From: CAYRYU01 sp964428355
Lineage (GTDB): Bacteria; Muiribacteriota; Ozemobacteria; Ozemobacterales; Ozemobacteraceae
Direction: 5' to 3'
DNA length: 64,000 nt
Assembly (NCBI GenBank): GCA_964428355.1
Contig: CAYRYU010000004.1
Location: 62,001 to 126,000 of the forward strand
The notes under the pieces are model-generated. The model was not told the DNA's origin. It saw only the letters and a program-made list of their open reading frames with translations, and did not search any database. Of this stretch, positions 1-8,854 are shown piece by piece; positions within the stretch are counted from its first letter, which is position 1; every line of letters begins with the position of its first letter. A program made the translations under genes and the position numbers.

Positions 1-75
1 GTTGATCACTTCCTGGGTTTCCTTGCCTTTGGGTTCTGTCCATTCGCCGTTGATGTAGTTTCTGACGGTTTTCAT
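1..75 (-). CDS. mmsA: Methylmalonate-semialdehyde dehydrogenase-like, N-terminal end only
   Basis: Only the first 25 codons lie in the window, starting at the ATG whose complement is at 73-75; the gene runs off the left edge. The residues read MKTVRNYINGEWTEPKG..., which is the usual opening of CoA-acylating methylmalonate/malonate-semialdehyde dehydrogenases (aldehyde dehydrogenase superfamily). It follows the class III aminotransferase on the same strand after about 70 bases. In the reductive pyrimidine pathway this enzyme would take malonate semialdehyde, made from beta-alanine, to acetyl-CoA. The catalytic cysteine region is outside the window, so the assignment rests on the N-terminus and the operon context. 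Confidence 0.65.
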   Translation of the reverse strand, partial: MKTVRNYINGEWTEPKGKETQEVIN

Positions 76-144
76 CTTTCGGAATACTCCTGTTCTTTTT
101 CACTGGGCCCGACCTCTGGGGCCGGCCGGGAGCGGGGTTCCGGG

Positions 145-1428
145 TCAGATTGCGGAGAAGACTTTCTCGAGGATCCCCAACGCCCGATCGACCTCGGCCC
201 GGGTTACGGCCATCGGGGGGCTGATCCGGAGGATGTTTCCATAAAGGCCGCCCTTTCCGATCAGCAGTCCTGCTTTGCGGGTCTCCTCGAAGACCTTGAG
301 AACGGCTTCCGGGTTCGGTGTCTTGGACTTCTTGTCCGTGACAAGCTCGACCCCGATCATCAGGCCCATGCCGCGGACGTCGCCGATGGTTTTGGAGCTT
401 TTCGCCAGCTCCCCGAGGCTGTTGCGGAAATGCGCGCCGAGCTCGTGCGTGTGGTGCAGGATGTTTTCCTTCTCGATGCATTCGATCGTGGCCATCGCCG
501 CTTCGCAGGAGACGGGATTCCCGCCGAAGGTGGAGATGGACGGCCCCTTGAGAGAATCGGCGATTTCCGGGGTGGCGATCGTCCAGCCGATCGGGAAGCC
601 GTTTGCCATGCCTTTCGCGGAAGTCATGATGTCAGGCTCGACACCGAAATGCTCGATTCCGAACCACCGTTTTCCGGTCCGGCCCCAGCCGGTCTGGACT
701 TCATCGGCGATGAAAACGCCGCCGTGTTTCCGGACGATCTCGGCGGCGATGCGGAAGTATTCCTTCGGAGGGACTATGAATCCGCCGACGCCCTGGATCG
801 GTTCGGCGATGAAAGCGGCAATTTTCCCCGAGGTTTCCGTTTTGATGAGCTCTTCGAGATCCCGGGCGCAGGCGATGTCGCAGGCGGGATAGGTGAGATG
901 GAACGGGCACCGGTAGCAGTAGGGTGACATCGCGTGATGGATTCCGGGAAGGAGGGTCTTGGAAACGCGCCAGGTGGAATGCGCGGTGAGGTTCATCGCC
1001 AGAGCGGAGCGTCCGCTGTAGCTGTGCCTGAGGGCGATCACCTCCTGGTTGCCGGTGTAATGCTGCGCGATCATGATCGCGGTTTCATCCGCTTCGGTTC
1101 CGCTGTTCGTGAAAAAGCTCTTCTTCAGTTTGCCCGGGGCGAGTGACGCGAGCTTTTCGGCAAGCTGGGCTGCCGGAAGGGTGGGATAGAGGGTCGATGC
1201 GTGCTGGAGACGCTTGACCTGGGCGATCACCCTTTCGTTGATCCTTTCGTGGCAGTGTCCGACGGAAACGGTTAGAATTCCGCCGAAGAAATCGAGATAC
1301 TCCCTGCCTTCGAAATCCTTCACCTGACATCCTTTTCCCGATTCGATGGGGAGAGGATCCTTGTAATAGGTTATGACCGCGGGGAACAGATATTCCTTGT
1401 ACTTTTCCGTTACCTTCTTGTTATCCAT
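145..1428 (-). CDS. Class III PLP aminotransferase (beta-alanine/AGXT2-like)
   Basis: A 427-residue protein starting MDNKKVTEKYKEYLFP. The ATG at 1428 has an AAAGGA ribosome site just upstream; a longer reading from a TTG at 1524 adds residues with no family resemblance. Class III motifs are visible: the aspartate of FIADEVQTGWGRTG binds the pyridine nitrogen, SAKGMANGFP carries the Schiff-base lysine, and EPIQGVGGF is the usual strand before the cofactor. The best relatives are alanine-glyoxylate/beta-alanine-pyruvate aminotransferases. It lies between dihydropyrimidinase (49-base gap) and the semialdehyde dehydrogenase, so the likely role is conversion of beta-alanine to malonate semialdehyde in the cytoplasm. 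4-aminobutyrate or another omega-amino acid could also be the substrate. Confidence 0.88.
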   Translation of the reverse strand: MDNKKVTEKYKEYLFPAVITYYKDPLPIESGKGCQVKDFEGREYLDFFGGILTVSVGHCHERINERVIAQVKRLQHASTLYPTLPAAQLAEKLASLAPGKLKKSFFTNSGTEADETAIMIAQHYTGNQEVIALRHSYSGRSALAMNLTAHSTWRVSKTLLPGIHHAMSPYCYRCPFHLTYPACDIACARDLEELIKTETSGKIAAFIAEPIQGVGGFIVPPKEYFRIAAEIVRKHGGVFIADEVQTGWGRTGKRWFGIEHFGVEPDIMTSAKGMANGFPIGWTIATPEIADSLKGPSISTFGGNPVSCEAAMATIECIEKENILHHTHELGAHFRNSLGELAKSSKTIGDVRGMGLMIGVELVTDKKSKTPNPEAVLKVFEETRKAGLLIGKGGLYGNILRISPPMAVTRAEVDRALGILEKVFSAI

Positions 1429-1477
1429 GTCGTTCCTTTCTTCGAAACAGGAGGCTGAAGAGGCGTTCAACCTGAAT

Positions 1478-2914
1478 TCAGACCAGGGAGGGATCGAACT
1501 TCTTCCGGGGGAGGAACTCTCCAAAACCTTTCCGACCCTCGAAAACGTCGTTCCTGGCGACGATCTCGCCCCGGGATAGTGTCAAGACCGGGAGTCCCGT
1601 GAGTTCGAATCCCTCGAAAGCCGAGTAGTCGACGTTGTGGTGCGTGGTCTTGGCGGTGATCCTTCCCTTTTTCCGCGGGTCGAAAAGTACGAGATCACCG
1701 TGGGAACCGACGGCGATCGTTCCCTTCTCCGGGTACAACCCGAACATGCGGGCAGGGTTGGTGGACGTGATCGCGGCGAACAGGTTGCGGGAGATCAGTC
1801 CGGTTCTGACTCCATGTGAATACAGGAGGTTCAACCGGTCTCCGACGGCGGGAATGCCGTTGGGGATCTTGAGGAAGTTGTCCTTGCCCATATCCTTCTG
1901 CCCCTTGAACCGGAATGAGCAATGATCGGTCGCCACGGTCTGGATGAACCCGTCCCGGAGGCCGTTCCATATCTTGCCGTGGTTCGAGGCGTCCCGAAGG
2001 GGGGGGGACATCACCCATTTTGCCCCCTCGAAACCGGGTTTCCTGTAGAGTTCATCGGAAAGAAGCAGGTATTGCGGACAGGTTTCCGCGAACACGCGCA
2101 GTCCACGGGCGCGGGCGGCCTTGACCTCCTCGAGCGCTTCGTTGCAGCTCAGATGGACGATATACAGCGGAGCCTCGGCCATCTGGGCGAGGGCTATCGC
2201 ACGGTGGGCGGCCTCTCCCTCCGCCAGCGCGGGGTGGGCGATCGGGTGGAAGCGGGGGGCGGTCTTTCCATCCTCGATCAACCTGTTCATGACGAAAGAC
2301 AGCATGTCGCCGTTTTCGGCATGCACCGAAACGAGCGCTCCATGGTTCTTTGCGGCGAAAAACACCTCGAGGAGCTGTGCGTCGTCGACCATCAGGGCTC
2401 CCTTGTAGGCCATGAAACATTTGAAGCTGGTGATTCCCTCGGCGACGACCTGGGGGATGTCGGCCAGGACCGTCTTGTCGGCATCGACCAGGGCGATGTG
2501 GAACCCGTAGTCTATGACCGCTTTCCGATGGGCCTTGCGGTGCCATTCCTCGAGTGCCTTGGTGATCCGCTGGCCCTTTGCCGGGATGACGAAGTCAACG
2601 ATGGTGGTCGTTCCCCCGCATGCCGCGGCGATCGTCCCGGTCTCGAAATCATCCGCCGAGACCGTTCCCATGAAGGGAAGGGAAAAATGGGTATGGACGT
2701 CTATCCCGCCCGGGTAGATTTCCAGGCCGCCCGCTTCGATGACCTTCATCATCGGGTTTGATTGGATCTTCTCTGCAATCTGGGTGATCACTCCGTCGAC
2801 GATCAGGATATCGCCCTGAAAAGTGTCGGCGGCGGTATAAATGGTTCCCCCGTGGACGAGAACCTCGCGAGAACGGGTTTCACGGGAGGATGATCGGTTG
2901 TTCCTGGCTGGCAT
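1478..2914 (-). CDS. hydA: Dihydropyrimidinase (D-hydantoinase family)
   Basis: A 478-residue cyclic amidohydrolase, normal family length. Metal ligands are visible in order: GGIDVHTHF (HxH), the carboxylated lysine in SFKCFMAYKG, VHAENGD, VHLSCNEA and ATDHCSF. It opens 5,6-dihydrouracil or dihydrothymine to N-carbamoyl-beta-alanine or its methyl homologue. The ATG at 2914 is preceded by AGGAGAGGAAA, a strong ribosome site, although the first 17 residues are a polar Arg/Ser-rich tail that many relatives lack. It sits 18 bases after the beta-ureidopropionase gene and before an aminotransferase, which gives three successive steps of the reductive pathway. I see no preTA-type dihydropyrimidine dehydrogenase genes in the window. 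Confidence 0.93.
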   Translation of the reverse strand: MPARNNRSSSRETRSREVLVHGGTIYTAADTFQGDILIVDGVITQIAEKIQSNPMMKVIEAGGLEIYPGGIDVHTHFSLPFMGTVSADDFETGTIAAACGGTTTIVDFVIPAKGQRITKALEEWHRKAHRKAVIDYGFHIALVDADKTVLADIPQVVAEGITSFKCFMAYKGALMVDDAQLLEVFFAAKNHGALVSVHAENGDMLSFVMNRLIEDGKTAPRFHPIAHPALAEGEAAHRAIALAQMAEAPLYIVHLSCNEALEEVKAARARGLRVFAETCPQYLLLSDELYRKPGFEGAKWVMSPPLRDASNHGKIWNGLRDGFIQTVATDHCSFRFKGQKDMGKDNFLKIPNGIPAVGDRLNLLYSHGVRTGLISRNLFAAITSTNPARMFGLYPEKGTIAVGSHGDLVLFDPRKKGRITAKTTHHNVDYSAFEGFELTGLPVLTLSRGEIVARNDVFEGRKGFGEFLPRKKFDPSLV

Positions 2915-2932
2915 TTTCCTCTCCTTTTCCGG

Positions 2933-3805
2933 TCAGGGCAGAAGCATGACCATTTCTTCGTAGGTCTCGGGCCTTCGGTCGCGGTAGAACTGCCAGGTTT
3001 CCCTCACCTGGTCAATCTTGTCCAGATCGATGACAGCGGTGACGAGTTCGTCGCGGTCTTCGCTGCCCTCGGCGAGAATCTCCCCACGCGGATTGACGAA
3101 GTAGCTGTGGCCGTAGAATTTCCCCAGGTTCCAGGGCCTTTCGGTTCCCACCCGGTTGATGCATCCCATGAAATATCCGTTCGCAACGGCGTGGGCGGGT
3201 TGTTCGAGTTTCCAGAGGTGTTGGGAAAGGCCAGCCACGGTCGCGGACGGGTTGAAGACGATCTCCGCACCGTGAAGGCCGAGGATCCTGGCGCCTTCGG
3301 GGAAGTGCCGGTCGTAACAGATGTACACCCCGACCTTTCCATAACGGGTGTCGAAGACGGGGTAGTCGAGGTTGCCCGGTTTGAAATAGAACTTTTCCCA
3401 GAAACCCGCGACCTGGGGGATGTGGATCTTGCGGTATTTCCCGAGATACTCACCATCCGCGTCGATGACCGCGGCGGTATTGTAGAAGACCCCGGCGGTG
3501 AGCTTCTCATACAGAGGAACCACGATGACCATCTTGTACTTTTTGGCGTACTTTGCCAGCAGCTTGGTGGTCGGTCCCGGGACCGACTCGGCAGTGGCAT
3601 ACCATTTCGGGTCCTGGGAGGGGCAGAAATACGGAGTGGAAAAGATCTCCTGGAGGCACAGGACCTGGACACCCTTTTTCCCTGCCTTCTCGATGAACCC
3701 GAGGTGTTTCTCGATCATGGCTTCCTTGATCTGGGAAACCGTACCCTCCCCCTCGTGAAGGGGAAGACTGCATTGGATCAACCCGCACGTTATCTTTCTC
3801 GACAT
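2933..3805 (-). CDS. Beta-ureidopropionase / N-carbamoyl amidohydrolase (nitrilase superfamily)
   Basis: A 290-residue carbon-nitrogen hydrolase. The catalytic triad is clear: Glu in LCLQEIFSTPYF, Lys in GKYRKIHIP and Cys in GVYICYDRHFPEG. The stretches INRVG and WQFYRDRRPETY are typical of beta-ureidopropionases, which release beta-alanine, CO2 and ammonia from N-carbamoyl-beta-alanine. The start has a consensus AAAGGAGG site six bases upstream. It is the first gene of the minus-strand catabolic operon and its product feeds the aminotransferase downstream. N-carbamoylputrescine amidase (AguB) is the main alternative, but the neighbouring dihydropyrimidinase favours pyrimidine use. Confidence 0.9.
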   Translation of the reverse strand: MSRKITCGLIQCSLPLHEGEGTVSQIKEAMIEKHLGFIEKAGKKGVQVLCLQEIFSTPYFCPSQDPKWYATAESVPGPTTKLLAKYAKKYKMVIVVPLYEKLTAGVFYNTAAVIDADGEYLGKYRKIHIPQVAGFWEKFYFKPGNLDYPVFDTRYGKVGVYICYDRHFPEGARILGLHGAEIVFNPSATVAGLSQHLWKLEQPAHAVANGYFMGCINRVGTERPWNLGKFYGHSYFVNPRGEILAEGSEDRDELVTAVIDLDKIDQVRETWQFYRDRRPETYEEMVMLLP

Positions 3806-3972
3806 GATTCCTCCTTTGATGCTCTTTTCTCGATTCCGGGAAATCCGGACGGAAAGCGTGAAAACGAAAGTTCCGACCCGTCAGGTCACCCGCATGAAGA
3901 AGGACGGGAAATGCGGCGGCCCGAAGGGATTGCGACTTGTGGGGGTGGCGTGGAAAACGTCCGGACGAGGGG

Positions 3973-4383
3973 TCATCCCTGTCCGAGGTCCCTCAGTTCG
4001 GCGAGAAGGCGATCCTTTTTCGCGGCGAGTTTCTCGAAAGACCTCTTCACTTCCTTGAGGTTGACAGCCCGGGCGGCATCCTCGAGGAATCTCTTCTGGC
4101 ACTCGAGCAGCCTTTCCCAGCTGGCGGGGGGAGTTCCGGACTTTCCGGAATCGGGTGAATACCCGGATTCGGAAAGGCTTTCACATGGCTCCATCACGAG
4201 TTCCGTGACGTTCTCACGCAGAATCGTCTGCAGAAGTTTCACATTTCTTTCCCGATCCGCTTCGAGGCGGCCGAAAAACTCTCCGAGGGGAGTGGAAAGA
4301 CCTTTGGGGTCGGGTGGAATGAGAGTGGTCTTTTCCAGACTGATGGCGAAATCCAGGAACGCGCTGAAGGTATTCAAGCCCAT
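3973..4383 (-). CDS. Small helical hypothetical protein
   Basis: A 136-residue protein that I do not recognise. The start at 4383 is preferred over one 22 codons upstream because GGGAGG lies nine bases before it. The sequence is mostly amphipathic helix: an N-terminal segment MGLNTFSAFLDFAISLEK, a charged middle, and a C-terminal Lys/Glu-rich region likely to form a coiled coil. It has one or two cysteines and no export signal. The helix spacing recalls small ferritin-like or rubrerythrin-like folds, but no metal motif is clear. It follows the Tes-family radical SAM gene on the same strand by 78 bases and may be co-transcribed. Confidence 0.6.
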   Translation of the reverse strand: MGLNTFSAFLDFAISLEKTTLIPPDPKGLSTPLGEFFGRLEADRERNVKLLQTILRENVTELVMEPCESLSESGYSPDSGKSGTPPASWERLLECQKRFLEDAARAVNLKEVKRSFEKLAAKKDRLLAELRDLGQG

Positions 4384-4461
4384 TCGGTACACCTCCCGAC
4401 CAAGGGTAATATAAACGTTATTGTACGTCCACCGAAAACCCGTACCCAAACCTGTGCGGGG

Positions 4462-5838
4462 TCAGGAGGATTCCTTCCAGAAACGAGGGTCCTTCATCCG
4501 GTAGAAGAGGTTGTAGGCGCAGGCAGAAATCAGGCGTCCCTCCGGATCGGGAACCTGGTCGGGGCAGGTGGAAACGCGTGCGACATCGAAGTTGTCCTCG
4601 TCCATGTGGGCATGAAGATAAACGGTGAGAACGTACTTCTCCCCGATCCGCTGCCGCTCGGAAATGCTGGGTGCCGCTCCGGAACTGGGATACAGCTCCC
4701 GTATGATCGCCCGGAATCCGTCGAGGAGGTCTTCGTTCCCGCCTCTGGTCCATAGGCGGTCGAGAGCTTCCCTGAAAAGGCTCTCGGTTCCGTCGCCCGG
4801 CCTCATGAGATAGCCACCGGCAAGCAACTGGTCGAACTCCCTTGAGTCGAAGATCTCGGAAAAGTCGTAGAGCCTTTCCTTCCATTTGAAGACATAGGCG
4901 ATCTGGTAACAAAGCGGATGGGCCGATGGGAGGGGCCGGAAAAACGACCTTTTGAGTCTTCCCCCGGTTGCCTCTTCGATCACGCGGGCCGCCCGGTCGA
5001 GAGGAAGGTGTTGCCGCGGCTGGAAATCCTTGCCTCCGAACCCCGTGTAGGTCATGGTCTGGACCGTGATGCTGCGGACGACGGAATGTCCGAGCGCGAG
5101 ATCGAGGATTCCCCCGAACTCACCGTCGTTGACCTCGGGAATCATTACGTGGAGCAGCGTCGTTCCAACTCCCGCCTCCTGGAGATTGCTCAAAGCGAGT
5201 TTTTTCCTGGCGACGAGGTCGGCTCCGTGGACTTTTTGGGAGGTTGCGGAGTCGAGTGTGTCGAATGAAAGGATCACGTATGCCCCGGACTCGGCGATCG
5301 AACGGCAGAATCCGGGATCGCGGGCGATCCGCAATCCGTTGGAGTTAACCGTGACCCGGCCGATGCCCTTGCGGGAGGATGCCTCCTTGATCAAATCGAA
5401 AAGGTTGGGATGGAGAGTGGGTTCGCCACCCGTGATATTGATCAGATCGACGGGCCCGGATCTTTCCAGGAACCGGTCGAGAAGGGAGGAAAGCTCCTCG
5501 CGGGTCATGTGGTAGGCCTTGTCGTTCCGGTTGTAGGTGAAGCAGATGGGGCATTTAAGATCGCAGGCGTTGGTGATGGAAAATACGGGGAGGTTGCATG
5601 CGCTCGAGTGGAGCGCGCATGGCCCGCAATCATACGGGCAGCCCTTTTTGACCTGTGGACTGGGGATATTGAAGGGGCGGGAAGTCATCACGTGGTCGAG
5701 ACCTTTCACGTACCAGGGGAATGATTCCGCGATCAGGGCTTCCGAGGAGCCGCAGTCGGGGCAGAGGTTTTCCTGGAAGACCGATCCCTTCCGCTCGAAA
5801 ATGCGTGAGACGGTCAGTTTCCGGCAGGATCGGCACAT
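4462..5838 (-). CDS. Radical SAM protein of the tetraether-lipid-synthase (Tes/MJ0619) family
   Basis: From the ATG at 5838 the protein has 458 residues. An N-terminal zinc ribbon (CRSC at 2-5, CPDC at 26-29) is followed by GCPYDCGPCALH near 66-77 and the cluster motif CDLKCPICF (C92, C96, C99), then the SAM-binding ITGGEPTLHP near 135-144. This order of motifs is that of MJ0619-type proteins, whose characterised members (Tes) join two lipid tails by C-C bonds. The reading frame stays open and family-like for 18 codons upstream (RPERPYTYLSSTTG), with GGAGG correctly placed before an ATT at 5890-5892, so the true start may be that ATT one base after the SDR stop. A paralogue is encoded at 10149-11558. 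The substrate cannot be read from the sequence. Confidence 0.85.
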   Translation of the reverse strand: MCRSCRKLTVSRIFERKGSVFQENLCPDCGSSEALIAESFPWYVKGLDHVMTSRPFNIPSPQVKKGCPYDCGPCALHSSACNLPVFSITNACDLKCPICFTYNRNDKAYHMTREELSSLLDRFLERSGPVDLINITGGEPTLHPNLFDLIKEASSRKGIGRVTVNSNGLRIARDPGFCRSIAESGAYVILSFDTLDSATSQKVHGADLVARKKLALSNLQEAGVGTTLLHVMIPEVNDGEFGGILDLALGHSVVRSITVQTMTYTGFGGKDFQPRQHLPLDRAARVIEEATGGRLKRSFFRPLPSAHPLCYQIAYVFKWKERLYDFSEIFDSREFDQLLAGGYLMRPGDGTESLFREALDRLWTRGGNEDLLDGFRAIIRELYPSSGAAPSISERQRIGEKYVLTVYLHAHMDEDNFDVARVSTCPDQVPDPEGRLISACAYNLFYRMKDPRFWKESS

Positions 5839-5893
5839 TCCCGTGGTCGAGGAAAGGTAGGTGTAGGGGCGCTCTGGACGCGTGGGAAGAATA

Positions 5894-6637
5894 TCAAAAT
5901 CCTCCGTTGACGCTTATTTCCTGGGCATTCACGTATGACGCCCTGTCGGAAGCGAGGAAGGCGACCACTTCGGCAACCTCGGCAGATTTCCCGGGGCGCC
6001 CGGCCAGACAGTAGCGGCAAAACTCCTCGATATGCTTGGAGGGAACGTTCCGGCTGACCCCGTCGTCGAGGAGGCCAGGCACCACGCAGTTCACGCGGAT
6101 CTGGTACTTCGCCATCTCCCTGGCGAGGGCAAGGGTGAAACCCACCATAGCGCTCTTGGACGTCGCGTAATGGACCGGAACCTCGAGGAGCCGCTGCCCG
6201 GCAAGTGACCCGAGGTTAACGATGGATCCGCGTTTCCGCCTGATCATTCCCCTGATGAACGCGTGGGTGACGAGGAACGGGCCCTTGACGTTCGTGTCCA
6301 TCAGCTTGTCCCAGTCCTCTTCCTGGATGAGGGCGAAGGGCATGATCTCGGCCATCCCCGCGTTGTTGACGAGGATATCGACCGCGAAACCCTCCTTCTC
6401 GAGCTTCTCGGACAGGGCCTTGGCGGAATCACCGTCGATGATGTCGAGCTTGTGCGCCGTCACCTTGTGTCCCGCGGCGGTCAGCTCTTCAGCTAGCTTT
6501 ATGGCCGGTTCGGAGTGGTCACGGTAGGAGAAGGCAACGGCCGCACCCTCGCGGGCCATTACGCGGACGATCTCGCGGCCGATCGCGCCGCTCCCGCCGG
6601 TAACGAAGGCAAAACGGTTTGCGAGCATGAGGCTCAT
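5894..6637 (-). CDS. Short-chain dehydrogenase/reductase (FabG-like)
   Basis: A classical SDR of about 247 residues. It shows the Rossmann motif VTGGSGAIG, the structural ILVNNAG, the catalytic Ser in LGSLAG and YATSK for Tyr and Lys, and ends with the common QEISVNGGF. It would reduce or oxidise a carbonyl with NAD(P)H in the cytoplasm. ATG codons exist at 6649, 6637 and 6628; 6637 is used because AAGGA lies at a workable distance, whereas the 6649 ATG abuts it. The stop is one or a few bases from the start of the Tes-family gene, so the two are probably translated together. That suggests a step in lipid or polyketide tailoring, but substrate is unknown. Confidence 0.85.
   Translation of the reverse strand: MSLMLANRFAFVTGGSGAIGREIVRVMAREGAAVAFSYRDHSEPAIKLAEELTAAGHKVTAHKLDIIDGDSAKALSEKLEKEGFAVDILVNNAGMAEIMPFALIQEEDWDKLMDTNVKGPFLVTHAFIRGMIRRKRGSIVNLGSLAGQRLLEVPVHYATSKSAMVGFTLALAREMAKYQIRVNCVVPGLLDDGVSRNVPSKHIEEFCRYCLAGRPGKSAEVAEVVAFLASDRASYVNAQEISVNGGF
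5901..5905 (-). promoter_or_regulatory. Ribosome site that suggests an ATT start for the radical SAM gene
   Basis: GGAGG inside the last codons of the SDR gene lies eight bases before an in-frame ATT (complement of 5890-5892). The ATG at 5838 has no comparable site. Read from the ATT, the protein gains 18 residues that align in position with the extra N-terminus of the paralogue at 10149. ATT starts are rare (infC is the known case), so this remains a hypothesis. Confidence 0.4.
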
Positions 6638-6726
6638 CGGAAAAACCATCCTTGTTTCGAATTCAGCAGAATGTTACCACCAATGTCCGGAAGGTTCCAC
6701 CCCGGCTTTCGGGAACGGCCAGATTC

Positions 6727-8832
6727 TCAATCTCCGGGAGGGGGGGAGATGTCCATCTCGTTGAGGAGAAGGTCGACGCATTGCTGCATCGAGGGGCGGA
6801 GGACCGCCTTGGTGTCACCCATCTCGGAGAGGGTCTCCTTCGATCCGGGAAGATCCGTGATCTGGAGAAGTGCCCGGATTCGGGCTTTGGGCGGCAGCTC
6901 CCGGGCGGACCTGGCAAGGTGCTCCATCTCGACCTCGATCAGGTCGAATCCGCCACTCTTCAACTCGCGGATGAACCCCGTGGTCTCCTGGATGGGCGAA
7001 AACACCGACCTGACCTTCGCTCCTTCGACAGGCCTGTCGATCCATGGAGGGACTCCCGATCGCCAGGAACCTGGCATGGGCCGCATTCCCCCTTCGGGCA
7101 GGAAAACCGCTGCGGGGCGAAGGTACTGACCGATCCTGGAGTTTTGCGAAAGCCCTCCGCAGTTCCCGAAGACGAAGACGTTTCCGATTCCCTTTTCCTT
7201 AACGAGGATGTCGAGGAGGACGCCCAGCTGGTCCCCGTAGACGTTGCGCGTGAGGAGCATCCTCCTGGTTTTGCCCTCGGAATCCCGGAAAAGAAAAGTG
7301 CTGTGGAAGAGATGTTCGTCGGAAAAGGTCTCCCGCGGCCACTCGCCGATCTTCCTGGAAGGGATCCCCGGAAACGGCGGGTTCAACCAGCGGTCCACCA
7401 GTCGGTGGTCCCGGATCGCCCATTTCGAGGGAAGTATCCTGGCGAGAGAAATGCGCTCGTCGAGGCTCTTGAGGAAGCTTCCATGGAACCCCACCATCGC
7501 AAGGTCGATTTCCCCCGGGGAAACATGGCTCAGGGCGTTCCGGTAGAGGCCCGCCACCTCGGAACGGGCTGCGTGCGGATCGGTGAAGTCGAAAACCCTG
7601 AACCCGAGCGGTTTCCGGCCCGCCCGCCAGAGCGCGGCAGCGATGAGCGCTTCGGAATGGAGCGTCCTCGTGCGACCGTAGATCCCCCCACCGTAGAGGG
7701 CCCGCAACGATCCATCGGGGTACTCGGCGACGAAGAGGGAGGTGCTGACATATTCCCGCTTCCGGGCGATCTCCACCACCCGCCGTGCTCCGGAGTCCAG
7801 GATGTGTCGGAGCACCCGGGGCCTTGTCCCGCAAACCAGGTCGACCGGAATGCCGGTGTTGGAGATGACACGCATCGCGGGTCCGGTCAACCGTTCCTCG
7901 ACATAACCCGCGAGATCAACGATGGAATGGGGGGCCGAGAAGTCGATGGCTGCAGTCTCTGGGGAGGGGGGGCGTGGGGAAAGCCCGCAGGGGGATGGCA
8001 AACAAAGGGCGGATTCCGGGGCGACCGACGAAACGACCGGCTGTCCCCTTATCACATCCTCGGGGCGGGAGTCGATTCCCTCCGAGAGGAATAGGCGGAG
8101 CCACCCTGGCGACCGGGCGAGGCCGTAGGGACCGTATTTGACAAGTTTCCTCATCGCGCCGGGTGAGAGCATCCCGTCGAGTTTCCGGAGATCACCTTCC
8201 TGACAGGCTTTCCGGATGGCGGTGGAACTCATTTCCAGTCCGGGAACCGGAAGAAGGATGAGGTTTCCATCCTTCCGAAGTGTTTCCAGCATGGAAACTC
8301 GAGGGATGGGTGCACCGGGACGGTGCATGACGACAAGCTTCATCTTGTCACCGAGGCATCCGCTCCAGTTCCTGACCACTTTTTCGAGAGAATCGGAGCC
8401 GAACAACAGATACACCCGGGCTCCGGGAACCTGGTTCCCCGCCGCATGTATGATCCGACGGAATGCGCTGGAGGCTGGGCCCTCCCGATCGGCGCGGCGG
8501 ATCTCCCTGGGCGAGAGTAGCTGGATTGAACTGTTCCCGTGATCCCGGAGTGCTGCCTGGATAATCTCCGCCCGTTGCTCGAGTGACGTCATCCCGGGTT
8601 TTGAAGGATTCCTGGCATTGGGAACGATATACAGCCGGTCGAGATGGAGGCTTTCGAATGCGCTCTGGGCAAGGTGGATGTGTCCCATGTGGAAGGGGTC
8701 GAAGGTCCCAGCGAAGATTCCGAGGGCCAAATCCTTTCCGGAACCGGGGCATGCCATTGCCAGGAGCGCGAGGATGAACAGGGCAGGAAGTGACAGGGAG
8801 CACCGCAGTTGCCGTGGATTTCGGTAGTTCAT
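6727..8832 (-). CDS. Exported NadD-like nucleotidyltransferase fused to a nucleoside-phosphorylase-like domain
   Basis: A 701-residue protein from the ATG at 8832, which has GGAGG seven bases upstream. Residues 1-35 form a signal peptide (LSLPALFILALLAMAC, possibly a relaxed lipobox). Residues about 37-225 match nicotinate-nucleotide adenylyltransferase: GTFDPFHMGH holds the HxGH motif and MSSTAIR the ISSTxIR motif. A Pro/Ser-rich linker follows near 270-300. The rest (about 305-700) has VFGNCGGLSQ and LIEVEMEHLA, which resemble the phosphate/base-site motifs of purine-nucleoside/uridine phosphorylases. Housekeeping NadD is cytoplasmic and about 200 residues, so this is not the normal enzyme. 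UPF0314 lies 22 bases upstream in the same direction. Function is unknown; nucleotide chemistry outside the inner membrane is a guess. Confidence 0.75.
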   Translation of the reverse strand: MNYRNPRQLRCSLSLPALFILALLAMACPGSGKDLALGIFAGTFDPFHMGHIHLAQSAFESLHLDRLYIVPNARNPSKPGMTSLEQRAEIIQAALRDHGNSSIQLLSPREIRRADREGPASSAFRRIIHAAGNQVPGARVYLLFGSDSLEKVVRNWSGCLGDKMKLVVMHRPGAPIPRVSMLETLRKDGNLILLPVPGLEMSSTAIRKACQEGDLRKLDGMLSPGAMRKLVKYGPYGLARSPGWLRLFLSEGIDSRPEDVIRGQPVVSSVAPESALCLPSPCGLSPRPPSPETAAIDFSAPHSIVDLAGYVEERLTGPAMRVISNTGIPVDLVCGTRPRVLRHILDSGARRVVEIARKREYVSTSLFVAEYPDGSLRALYGGGIYGRTRTLHSEALIAAALWRAGRKPLGFRVFDFTDPHAARSEVAGLYRNALSHVSPGEIDLAMVGFHGSFLKSLDERISLARILPSKWAIRDHRLVDRWLNPPFPGIPSRKIGEWPRETFSDEHLFHSTFLFRDSEGKTRRMLLTRNVYGDQLGVLLDILVKEKGIGNVFVFGNCGGLSQNSRIGQYLRPAAVFLPEGGMRPMPGSWRSGVPPWIDRPVEGAKVRSVFSPIQETTGFIRELKSGGFDLIEVEMEHLARSARELPPKARIRALLQITDLPGSKETLSEMGDTKAVLRPSMQQCVDLLLNEMDISPPPGD

Positions 8833-8854
8833 CGGACAACCTCCGAAGAAATGC

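Noticed and set aside
3107..4414. 435-codon open frame on the plus strand
   Set aside because: Covers beta-ureidopropionase and the small helical gene on the opposite strand and has no recognisable content.
6727..8832. Housekeeping NadD
   Set aside because: The adenylyltransferase motifs are real, but the signal peptide and 400-residue extra domain rule out a simple nadD label.
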